Positions 11,370 through 22,548 of a DNA stretch of 64,000 bases are shown here, piece after piece; the first letter of the stretch is position 1; every line of letters starts with the position of its first letter. The position numbers were made by a program, and so were the translations under genes. The notes beneath the pieces are model-generated. The model was not told the origin of the DNA, did no database searches, and saw only the letters and a list, made by a program, of their open reading frames with translations. The stretch is from Apteryx mantelli. Its lineage: Eukaryota > Chordata > Aves > Apterygiformes > Apterygidae. The DNA is taken from positions 122,976,183-123,040,182 of the forward strand of contig NC_089978.1 in the NCBI RefSeq assembly GCF_036417845.1, read 5' to 3'.

Positions 11370-14300
11370 CCAACGAACAAGACAAACCCACATTGATTGC
11401 CCAGTTATAAAATTTGCCCCTGAAGTACAGCAAACCATTTGCCTGGACCATCCAGAGACAGAACCATTTGCCTACAGCTGAGACACAGCAGGAGATTTAT
11501 TATGCTCTTGTATATCAGACATTTCCAAAACATTGTGCAAAGTTACACAAATATCCAAGGAGGTCTCGGCTAAAGTAAAGTTTCATTTTATTGGCTTATA
11601 TTGTAAAACTATATTTTCTTCCTCAGGTCAGAATACAGCAGGACCTAACAGCAATACCAGCTTTGGATTCCCAAAGGTTATTAGTGGACTTATGATTAAA
11701 TATCCTGTTTAGCTTGTATTTCAAACAATTAAACCTAAATTAAAAAAAAAAGCTACAGAAAAAATCTGAAGAAGTTACACAGTCAAAAAAAATTCTGCAA
11801 AGTTTTTGAGCCTGCGCCTCTGTCGTCTATTACTCCCTTAAAGTCTCCTCTGCTGATCATTAGATACACTGCTTGTGTGCCAAGAATTGATGTGCAAGAC
11901 AAAGAGGTCATTTGTTTCTTAGCTTTTTGCAAGGCTTAAGGAAAATCTGACAGTGTTTTGAGTTCTGGCATCAAGAGCAAAAGCACACAGTTGAAGCTCT
12001 AGGAGTAGGTCTACGACAGCACTTACAAGTCTGTACTACCAGTTGGAGATGAAGAATGATGCTGCAGGACCCAAGTAGTAGTCTTAATTAGGGTTTCCCG
12101 AAAGAATTGCACTCCAGCTACTTCAAGCGTAATTGAAACGCTGCCTGAATAGATGACCGTCTCCTTCTGCACATGTACAAGGTGCAGAGCTGGAGCTGCT
12201 GCTGTTACCAGTGGCAATAGTGGAGTGAACTAATTTTGGGAACCGTGTTTCTAAGTGAAGATCTAGCACCAGTGATGATGAGCTAAGAGATGGGAAAGGA
12301 GAGGTAGAGTTCCAGCAGCAGGATAGATGATTTATGTGAGAAGATGGCAATTGCTGGCATTAGGTGTAAAAACTAGCTGAAGCACCACGTCAGGGGCTCC
12401 CATGCTTTATGCACAGGCCAGTAGGCCGAGACCCATAACCGCAACCACCAATGCCAAAAAATGTATTTCTTGCACTAAGTTGAGATCACATAACAGCAAC
12501 AAAAAAAGAAAGGCAGCCAGGGAGGCAATGGTGAGCACAGCCTTGAGTATGGCAGAGACAGCACCACTGGCTGCAGAACTAGTTGAAGAGACAGGCTTGG
12601 GATTTACAAGCCATGGAAACTGTTTCCTACTGTTTTCAGGTAAGAGGACCTCCCGTATATTATGTGTGCAGGACTACAACAAGAAGCTACTCAACTCAGT
12701 TTACGCTACTTATGGAGACAATCTGCTGAGGTGACAAATACCAGTTCTTAGCTGAAGACAGAGGGATCTCAGTACACAAGTGGCAACACTGAAAATAATT
12801 TGCCACACAGCAGCAGCCATGTCCCTAAAATGGCCCAGCAATCCAACTCCCCTTGAGGCTTCCCTAATAGCCTACCAAAACTTGATGCTAAGGGATACAG
12901 GAGCAGAAGGATGGCTCAGAAACATAGGGCAAACTCAAGAGGCATTACATATCATCAGATAAAGAAGCTCCTTGCTTTTATATGCCAAAAGCTGCTTTTC
13001 TACCCTTATTATCTTTGAAGGTACCGAAAGAAATATCAGCCTGTCACCATGGCTTATAGTGTCCTGCTAAAGCTGAAGGAACCCTGGCAGGACTGCACAC
13101 ATCTTTAATGTGATACCCAGGCCAAATACATCGTTGGGCCTGAAGAATATCTGATTCCATTCTCTATATTGCTGATAATGGGACAATTGCCCACCCCCAA
13201 GCAATAGAGCCCTGTAGCGCTAAGCGTACAGCAATGCAGTAGAAGAGCTCCTTGCCTCATGAACCAAAAGGTTTTTAATTTGCTATGTAAAATGATACCC
13301 TGTGACAAAAGCAAGCCCCTTTGGCTAGCTGCAATTTCAAGTAGCATAGCACACAAGCTGATAAGAAAGCAAAAGTAACATTAAATAGAATTTAAACCCA
13401 TAGCTTAGTTTGTATTCATTTGCCAGATCAGAGTATTAATTATTTGCAAATATTTGGACACTGCCAAGTATTCCTAAGAGCATTTGTGGCTCCCAAAACA
13501 TTGATTAATATTAACAAGATTATTAAATTTACACCGCCAACAGTTAAGAGCATTTCCTTTCTTCCCCTAATGCTCTCTGCAGAGTGTTTGTCAGTCATGG
13601 AGTAGGGGAACAGAAATAGCATCATCAGGATTACTAAACCAAGCCCAGAAAAAAAGCAAATAACCCCCAAGACACGGAGCAAACTATACATGCACCATAT
13701 AAAAGTGAATACCACCACATATATTTAAAGGAAATTAGAGTTGCTTTGAATTAAAGTACTAACCAAGCAGGGCCAACTACATAGTCAGCACTATTTGTGA
13801 TGGCCAGCACTAGCAGCACTCCAAAGAGATATGTCCATATTTGTATGCTTGACTTTTTTTAGCTGTCACTGCAGCCCTGCATAATTAATTCTCTATCCCC
13901 CATCATCCAGACACATTGTCTAATATGTAAACCTAAATTGCTGCATTTCTTCTTTTCTCTTTCTCATCCAAACCACAGATATCTCCTGTATGCAGCATAT
14001 TATTAAAACTTCTACGAAGGCAAAAGTTAATAACTAGTTTCTCTGTAGGAAAACATTTTATGCCATGAAGGGATTTATTATCTGAAGTCAAACCGGCTGC
14101 AAAGTTTGCTGAGACACAGCCTCTCTGCCATATTCAACTGTTTTGACGACTGTTAAATACAAGTGATGACACACTTCAAATACCTAGTCTGAAACAAGAT
14201 AAGATGAATACTTCATATTAAAAGCTTTCTTGTACTAACACCCGTCTTTTGCATGTATTAGCGTCAATAGCAGAACAGCATTTGATACAGATGAAAGTAG

Positions 14301-14732
14301 AATTGGAGTTTTAACCTTTAATGTGAGTCAGACATGATTCACAGCCCAAACTATGTCATTCCTATCCATACTTACTTATTTTAAAAAGAATAATGAACCC
14401 TTTAAATACTGCCTAACAGCATGGGATCCACAGCCTTTCAGTTACGTGCTGCCAGTTCAAATCCAGCCTAGGGCATGAATGAACAAAGTTGTTACTGCTG
14501 AATCCAGTGGTTCAGTAAATGCATCCCAAATGCCAGTTCCTAGCAGGCAAACCGCAGGGGCTGAGCCCCGCTACAGAGGGATGTCTCCAGGTTTCCAACC
14601 TGGAGCCGCCCGTTTCCTCCACTGCCCTCTTTCCAGGCAGAAAAGCCTCTGACAGGGATCCAGAAGGCAGGCTGGAGCTCCAGGTCTGCTTCCGTCCGCG
14701 AGGGGAAACCCCTGAGCTCCAGAGGGACTCAC

Positions 14733-14860
14733 CCACACACCGACAGCACTGCAGCAATCACTCCAAAGTTTCCTCAAGAGCACGGCGGACTGGGAAAGAA
14801 GCCCTACAACATCCCTGCGCACAGACTCATTACACAAGACTCGAATATTAATACATTCAT
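14733..14860 (-). promoter_or_regulatory. Candidate non-coding first exon and promoter with GTGAGT donor
   Basis: On the minus strand, a CpG-richer stretch ends in TGTGTGG followed by GTGAGTCC, a consensus 5' splice donor with the cut after 14733. A TATTAATATT-like AT word lies at about 14845-14856, upstream in that orientation. The island 14519-14850 carries roughly eleven CpG dinucleotides, well above its AT-rich surroundings. The direction matches PLCXD2 and the expected downstream neighbour PHLDB2, so a PHLDB2 5' UTR exon or a lncRNA exon is conceivable. No homology supports this; it rests on composition and one splice motif. Confidence 0.2.
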
Positions 14861-17689
14861 ACCATGATAGAAAAGGACAATATGCAACCAGAATGGAGGT
14901 AGCTTGCCAATAACCTCTGTAACAGCTTATGTGAGGTGAATACTGAGAAGAGAAACATTTGTTTTTAAAGGTCAGTGGAAAAACTTGGCAAAAGAATAAT
15001 AAATGCAAGTATCTACATTAATATATTTGCATAGCAATTTATAAGCATGTAGAGAAAAACATTCTGTTTTCAAATAGACCAACTGCATAATAGCATTTCA
15101 GACTAAGCCTGAGGGTTTTTTTTTTGTTTTTTTTTTTAAACTGTGTGGATTTTCTCGAGTCTAGCTTCCAGGCTTGGCTAACAAAATTAGTTTACTTCCT
15201 TTGATAAGGACCATCAGCATCTCCAACCCCAAAGCAAACTTCACAGCCTCATGATGTGAAAATTACCAGCATTGGGCCGACAGCAAAGCACACCATATTT
15301 TCTATTAATTGTCACTAGAAACCTTTTGGGGGGCAGGGGGGAAGGGGAAAGGTGTTCCAAGTCAGTCCATTGCAATCTGAAACCCACCGGCAATATTCTC
15401 CTTACTTCTGTAAACACATCTGTATCAGTTTCATTTAGACATGGTGTAAAGTACAGAGGCCATGTAACCTACTAAATTATTTCTCCTTTTTTGGAGAAAA
15501 TCCATATCTATTTGCTGGTTCAAAGCAATGCCATTAGGCATGCCCCATTCTGTTCTCTAGTAAATATAAAATAAAATGGTATTCTTTCCACATTGCTGCT
15601 CCTACTTGGACACAAAAGTATAGTAAGTGTCTGCACCAAAGCAGACAGTACTGACACTACAGCATGAAAATCTTGTCAGCTATTGAAAAATGAAACAAAG
15701 GGATTCCCATCAACTTCTCTCACAGTATAAACAGCCAGGCGCTAATAATGAACGGCTGTCTGCAGTTTTGGGGGTGGGGGGGAAATCTGTAAATGGGGGG
15801 TTATTCATAGGCATCTGCACTGACTTTAGTGCCAACTAGCAGATGTTGAGGTAAAACTAAGATAACCATTTGAGCTACAGATATGGTCAGTGATCTGTAC
15901 AAAGCCTGTCACTAACTAAATGTTCATTTGCAAGTGTCATGCTTTTCCCAAGAACTGCTTGATTTCCAGTTTATGGAAAAAGACTAACAGGTCACTCATT
16001 TGTCCTCCATAGCAACTGTCCATACCTAAGATCTGTACTAACCTCCTCCTGACAAAATTTAATATTTCTATTTCATCATATTTAAGTCTCAGAAAACGAA
16101 AGAGGACTGTTTCTGTTTTGCACCACAGAGAGAGGCAGAAGCAGCTCTTGGTCTTTGTGCCCGTCTTCCCCTCCCTCATGCAAGCCAGAGCGCTGAGTCT
16201 TCCCTTACAGCCCCCTCATTCAAAACTTGGACAAGGGTAATCACATTCCATGCTTCATGGTTTAAGCTGATCACTATATGGATTAGGAGAGAAACTGTGT
16301 CTCTCCCTCCATATGAGACTATGGCACAATTTCATAGCTCTGTTACAGGGGTTTCTTCGCTGTTCTCCCAAGAGTTGCGTAGTTGCCACTGTTGGAGAGG
16401 GGATGCTGGACACACGTATCTTCTTGCTGCTTTATTTCACTCACTCATTTTTGAAACTATTCCAGAGCGCAAATCAAAAAGACAATTTTGTTGCTCTGGT
16501 TTGAGAATACTCTGCAGATCTTTAACGCGTTGCACTTTCACATACTAATAGTGTTTTACTAGGAAATCCCCTTGCAGTGCTAGCTAAAATGCATTGGAAG
16601 AGGGGCTTTGATCATCTTCAGAGCAAGTCTCCTTCATTTAGTCTTTGAGGCAGCTTTACCATCTCAGATTAAGTCTGAACACAGTCCACCTTAAGACCTT
16701 TAGCCGCCCTTCTGCTAGCTTTGTGAGGTGTTTTTGTTTTTTGTTTTTTTTTTGGAAGCACAAATTTTGCATTTTAAAAGCATTCTTACGGAAACAAACT
16801 TCTTTTTTTAAAAAAATTGTTGCCTCCTGTCCCCTACAGCCCAGCGTAAGTGGCTGTCCTTAGCAGCCCTAAGACCCTGAGGTAAATAGCTGGGGACCCT
16901 CTCAGCAATTGCCACAGCTTCAATGGGGAACATAACAGGCTTCCAGAGCCTGAATCCCCCATGCAAGTGATGCTGTACCTTCTTCAGCTGTAACCAGCCT
17001 GCAGCAGTAACAGCAAAGCATTCTGAAACATGGCAGATAATATGAACAATTATGCACAATTTCTCCATGCCAACCCAGCAAGCAGGATTTGGCAGGAACG
17101 TTCAGAGGCACATAGCAATACAGCAGAGATGAAGAAGAGGAAAAGGATTTTTGGCCCATTCCACACAATTGTGTATTCTTCAGTGCTTTGCCTGAGCACT
17201 GGGTAAGCATCAGAGTTGCCATCCCTTCAGAAAATGTGGGAGCCATGAGAGAGTCTTCCTTCATATCCTACACTTTTGGCCCCCAATATCTCCCATCTAC
17301 TCCTTCCACCACAATTATTGTTCACCTCATCTCACATTAGTATCTCCAAATAATCTCTCTCCAACTTCATAGCATCTTTTCCTTAAAAAACAGCTCCTTC
17401 AGTCCTGCTTCGCTCCTCTTTTACATTGCTAGGGTTTTGGTCTCTTTATGAAGACTACACATATATTGCACACAATAGATGCAATCTCCATGACACCATG
17501 CTGTCTGCACAAGGAAGAACTGTAATTTCGCCACATAAATCCTACCATGTAATTGATTCTCATGCCAACATTGCTGGGTCACAGCAAGCACTTATGCTCT
17601 GGGGAGTCTTTCATAACCAAATGACTTCAGATTGCTCTGCTCTGAATAATCTATTCTGAAAAAGGTTATTGTTTATGCTTGAAGCTCCA

Positions 17690-17845
17690 GTCAAAACTGG
17701 AACCCCACCGATGCCAGATAAACAAGCAGGTAAACACAGTCCCTGCCTGAAAGAACTTGCTGTATAATTGATGTCAACAAGTAGATGAAATGGAGGAGTC
17801 CAAGTTCGGGAAACAGAAGCACAGGGAAAGGGCTGACGAGAGCAC
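17690..17845 (+). repeat. Possible ancient amniote interspersed repeat
   Basis: The stretch contains words close to a common old amniote repeat: a 'cagtccctgcctgaaagaacttg'-like block (about 17738-17760), then a 'gaaacagaagcacaggg'-like block (about 17810-17826). These recall the tails of MIR/L2-type elements. The match is from memory of consensus wording and the copy is strongly diverged. It sits just before a C-rich tract and an old CR1 copy. Confidence 0.3.
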
Positions 17846-17882
17846 TAGCCAACATGTTATATCACTATAGTTAGTTGTTATT

Positions 17883-17900
17883 CCCCCCCCCCCCCCCTCC
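17883..17900 (+). repeat. C15 homopolymer, C-rich tract
   Basis: Fifteen C residues, then T and two more C, immediately upstream of the CR1 3' end. On the minus strand this is a G15 tract, which may be hard to sequence. Confidence 0.9.
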
Positions 17901-17910
17901 CGCCCCAACT

Positions 17911-18735
17911 TGATCATAGAATCACAACACTGGATGGGACCCATGAATTCACACCACATAACATCTGTCAGGAATGACAGAGGTCCAATAGATCCTGCTT
18001 GGGGGCACATTTATCTACATGATGTGAACAGAAATTCTACCAGTTGCCTGTTCCAACCACCATTTCTGTCAGAAAGATCATCTTAATGCCTGCCCTGTCT
18101 AGTGTGGGTCAGAGAACAGACTGCCTTCATCTTTGCAAACAATCTATTTGAAAATTACATTTCCTTCAGCCTTACCTTCACTAAATTATACAAGTCCAGT
18201 TCTTTCTGTCTTTCCTGATAGGTCATGGTCTAAACCCCAGTCTTCTTATTCCCTTCTAGCCCCTCTCCAGTTGGCCTTGAAGAGGAATTATCATCACTAT
18301 TATCTCCACATGGAGTAGGATCACTTCATATGTCTTTTCTCAACTCTATCTAACCTTGGGGGATAACCGACTCTTTAACTACAATATGTTGTTTCAGTCA
18401 CTGTCATTCTCAGATCTTTTTCTGCAGAACTGCAACCTATCCATTTGTTTCCCACTTTGTAACTGCCTGGCTGATTATTGCTTGTTACTGTGCAGAACTT
18501 CACATTTGTCTTCACTGGATTACATTCTATTTTCAAACCATTTTTCCAATTTCTCAAGTCATTTTGAATCAAAGTTGCACTCCTCAGCCAGAGTTTTCCA
18601 TTATCAAGTATATTTAATCATGAACTCACTATTCCATCATCCAAGTCATCAGGGAAAATACTGCCTAATTTTAGGCCTATATATGTTCTTTCATTTGGAC
18701 AATGATACATGGGCAATTACTCTAAGAATACTTTT
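17911..18735 (-). mobile_element. Old, degenerate CR1 LINE 3' portion, antisense
   Basis: Read on the plus strand, the landmarks come in the order of an antisense CR1: a 3'-end signature at the left (TCATAGAATCACAACACTGG), a 'tgttccaaccaccatttctgtcagaaagatc' type block, a 'caagtccagttctttctgtctttcctgatagg' type block, then 'cagatctttttctgcagaactgcaac', 'gcagaacttcacatttgtctt' and a 'catccaagtcatcagggaaaatactg' type block near 18635-18662. These follow the conserved CR1 ORF2 end and 3' UTR. Stops and indels interrupt any reverse transcriptase frame, so it is a dead relic. The wording is nearer to old CR1 families shared with turtles and crocodiles than to young avian ones. Confidence 0.8.
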
Positions 18736-21700
18736 CTAATCTGCTCTAGACTATCCCTAGACTATCAAGGAAGATTTTTTTTTTTTTTAAGGAAAAAAAT
18801 AAGGACATATTCACATTGGCTTTTATCATCTTTTAAAGACTGATACAAACTATTCTCTTGTTGAAAAGAACATTCAAAATGCTTCCCTCAGTGGAGTACT
18901 GATAGAAAAAAGGCATATTATAGCATCGTAGCAAGCATGGATTTACCAAGTGGAGGGGGGAGAGTGACAAGTGTCCCATGTCATCTCTCTGAGGATGCAG
19001 CCACCTTTTGCTCTCTCTTCCCTAATAGCTTATCCCCGAGCTCTTTCTAAACCAAATCAGGCTAGCCCTTGCTCTGCTTTATTTTCCCCTAAGGAAGAAC
19101 AGCCCACAGGATGTTCAAGAGGATGAGATAGGTTTGATTTGCCACTACATGAAACAAAGCCTTCTTTCTTCCCCCGGTCCAAGGGCTTTCATCCGACAGC
19201 AAAGCCCATGCTAACTATACCCACCAGACACGCCTGCAATGTGCACAGGGAGCCAACTACCCTAACAGGCTGCCGCCTCTCCTTGGAGCTCCAGGTGCTG
19301 CTCTGCTTCACAAGCACACAACTGGACTACAGCTGTTTGTGCTAGATGGGACAAACATTTTTGCTTGCTGCATCTTGCAGAAGGCAGGCTGAAAGAAGGA
19401 TTGCATCCATAAACATAATGGCTTTGGGTCCAATTAATTTCAACAAAGCCAGGATCCAAAGTGAACATTAAAATAATAGAAAAGGAAGGGCAGCAAATAT
19501 ACACTGTCATTTAATTTGAAAGACATCAGCTGAGAGTGTCAATGATCAACATGGCCTTCAAATATTGGGCTTTACTTTCCATTAATTTCTAAGGGGATAG
19601 AATAGCATGTTGAAACCAGAGATCTGAGAGGCCTTGTTCTAAAATGAATATTCCACAAAAAGAAAACAACCATCTTCCAAATCTGAGGGGAACTTAAAAT
19701 CTGGATTTCTAAAACTGCTAAATTAAACCTTTTTACAGCAAAATTCTGATTTACTGGTCACAGCTGTATGGCTATTTTCTTCTACATTCAAAAAGGATGT
19801 CACAAACTCATCCTCATTGATTCTAGTAACTATTTCTCACTAACATTGGTCAGTGGATCTTTCACTTTGAAGACAGAGATGAGCATAGTCATTTGATATG
19901 CATGAAAACAACTGTTATCTGTCTTCAAAAGGCATTTAAAGCTGGAAGCAAAGAAGGTCATTTTGTCGTAATGAAGACTTTTCAAACACTACAATCAGTT
20001 TTAAATGGATTAAAAACCTGTCTAGTGCAATTCCCTGAGCTTTTTGACTTTAAGTATAAACCTCAAAGTGCTTCATAAATCTTTCCATTTCACTAAAGCA
20101 AAAATGTCATGACACCATTACATGTCACTCCATAAAATAACACAGATAGCAAATCACTCCAGTGGTATAGGAAACAAGTTCTTAAACAGTAACTTTGTTT
20201 TTTTGAGACTCTTTTAAGGGAGTAAAATTTTTCCACAGTGAAATTTGTCAGCAGCAAAACTAATTTGCATCATACTGCTGCTTTATTTCATAAGTGCCCT
20301 ACGTTAGCTCTAATTTAGAAAAAAAAAATTCCCATGTAGGTGTTATGTGCTTCCTTTACACCTTCAAACTTTGCCATCCTTCCACAACATGCGACTGTCT
20401 GACCATTTTTGATTTTGAATTTGATTTGCTTCTAGAATATTCTGTAACAAGAGAAAACAAAACATAAAAACAAAAAACACTCTAGGATTTCCTGCCATAG
20501 CAAAATATAAGTATTTTGGCTATCATTGTGAACATGCAAGTTCTGTTTGCTAAAGAACAGGTCATATGCCATTTCATAATTCAGCCACCACGTGTGGGAT
20601 GCTTTAATTTCACTCTTGCTGAGCAGTGTCCCACCCTCGCACAGGCTACAGGACACTTTGGAGGAGTTTTCTTCCCTGTAAGGGCAGAGATTGGGCTGAG
20701 ACCAGGTGTAAGGAACAGCAGCTACCGACATCTGGCTCATAATCCCACACTGAGCCTGCTCCACACAGATCACCACAAAGTAGCAAGAATTACCACCTTT
20801 TATCCCTCCTGAACAGTTGCCTTCTCTCGCACTCAAAAACTGCTGTCACACATGCCACCCAAAAGCAACCATGCCAGCCACAGAAAAATAAATAAATAGA
20901 TAAATCAAAACCACAACAAAAAAAAAACATGCACTCCAAAACTTAGCACTGCAAGGAGCTAGAGTGTTTCAGGTTAGGTAAGACCTCTAAGTTTCATCTC
21001 TCCTCATCCAGTGAGCTCCTCCATGTAGTACTGGGAAAGCAGTACTGGGAGAACATGCAGAAATATGTTAGAATTTGCATCTGTGAAATGTAACTTTGCC
21101 AAAGGCCAAGTCTTTTTTATTTCCTTCCCATTTACAGAATTTTTAAAGCCAGAGCTTTAAATCTATCCTCTTCCCATATAACACAGGGCACACAATTATT
21201 CTTAATAATATTCATTATCTCAATAATATGTTTACCTAAAAAGAATCTTTCAAAAAGATGTGTACAAAGGTGTGGCTGTAATTAAAGACATCAAGTAGTG
21301 GAGAGTCCAGCACATTCTCTGCATTTTAAGAGCCATTTAACGCCTTGATGGAACAAATCCCAGGGTGGGGATTTGCATATCTTGACTTCATGTTTGTTGT
21401 TAGAGGTGCAATTTCCACACACACCCCCACCCCGCACCCTGTCATGCTGTCGATGGGAGCACAAGACAACCAAGTGGTCTTGGTTCTGTGTTCATCGGAT
21501 TTTGGATATGGAATATTTCTGGGCTCACAAGGAGGGGGACAGTGCCCATGACCACTGCCACACACTGCAAAATGCTCCCACTCCATTCTTAGGCAAAACA
21601 TGGCTCCACTCCACAAACCACCCACATGACCATCCCACTCAACTACAAATCCCACCCCCAAGTATTTACAGAAATATGCCAACATGGCATGCCCACAGTA

Positions 21701-22282
21701 CAAAAGTGGAAATAACCAACTGGTTCCTTTCTCCCCCCACCGATGAGGTGACAAGACGGTGGTGGCAGGAGACAGTGCCGACAGCCCTGGTGCGTAAGCG
21801 CAGGTAGCCACCAGCCACAGATGTGAGGGAGGTAGGCACAGTGATAGCAACGGACTCTGACTATGCATACGTATATGCTTGCTTCTTAATTCCTTCTACA
21901 TAGCCTTATGGCATCTTTAACTGCTCTCCAGGTACTGCTTGGGCATCTCAGTTATACTGTAAGTGGTTCCCAAGGCAGTGAGGCTAATGAAGCCAGAGGG
22001 AGAGACAGCAACCTCCAGGGGAAGCTTTGCTGTAGCCCAGGGATTTGCAAGGGTTCTCCCCCCATGTGGATACTCTGGTGTCAACAAAAAAATTGAGATC
22101 ACCTGTAATCTCTCTGGCAGATAGTAACAGGGTCTCCACCCTCTATTTGGCTGTCTGCTTTCACAAAACATGTCAAAACTTAGTTATGTTGGGTACCTTT
22201 CTCCTTCTATCATGTGTAACCAAAACTGGACAACAGATGCAAGAGCTTTTGGGCAGAAGAGACAAGCAGATGCAATAGCAGG

Positions 22283-22312
22283 CCTGATCAAACAAGCCCT
22301 GATCAAACAAGC
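22283..22312 (+). repeat. Two perfect tandem copies of a 15-bp unit
   Basis: The unit CCTGATCAAACAAGC occurs twice back to back (22283-22297 and 22298-22312) with no mismatch. This is a typical small slippage or end-joining duplication. Confidence 0.9.
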
Positions 22313-22493
22313 ACTGTTTTCTTAGATGTTAGTTTCCCCCTCCCCCCTTATTTTTTTAATTCTGTGTTAACCATCATTTTATGCTACTAGCTTACCTTTT
22401 ACATTTCACTGGTGTTGGACTATCCTATCCAGCCTTTCCCATTTCTAGTTACAGTGTAAAAGTCAGTGCTTGATCTGTATGGCTTTGCAATGC

Positions 22494-22548
22494 AAAAAAC
22501 CAAACAAACAAAAAAAACAAAAACAAAACCCCCCAAAATAATAATAAT
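22494..22548 (+). repeat. A-rich simple sequence with C6 and (ATA)n
   Basis: A-rich (CAAA)n-like sequence, then a C6 run, then AATAATAATAAT. Low complexity; possibly the remnant tail of a retroposed sequence, but no body is identified. Confidence 0.8.

Larger units (their letters stand above)
1844..17680. other. Non-coding region with no identified gene
   Basis: About 16 kb with no coding exon that I can assign. Short open frames exist on both strands, but none resembles a known family or has flanking splice sites that make sense. The block contains A-rich simple sequence (2179-2214), a T19 tract (10281-10299), an A24 tract (11346-11369), T-rich simple sequence (15117-15139 and 16729-16753), G-rich patches (about 15328-15352 and 15770-15800) and a CpG-richer island at 14519-14850. 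It lies downstream of PLCXD2 in transcription direction, so it is either intergenic or the 5' non-coding part of a neighbour such as PHLDB2. Confidence 0.6.

Noticed and set aside
12402..12734. 110-codon plus-strand frame as a possible gene or retropseudogene
   Set aside because: The translation resembles nothing I know, and there is no poly(A) tail or parent gene that I can name.
13440..13718. Hydrophobic 92-codon minus-strand frame that looks membrane-like
   Set aside because: Hydrophobicity comes from T-rich codons. No family match, and a plus-strand frame overlaps it.
14571..15008. 145-codon minus-strand frame over the CpG-richer island
   Set aside because: No similarity to a known protein. 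Better read as a possible non-coding exon or regulatory island.
21326..21868. Minus-strand open frame of 180 codons, with plus-strand frames overlapping it
   Set aside because: No recognisable domain, several overlapping frames in a locally G/C-richer patch, and no splice or promoter support. Probably chance.
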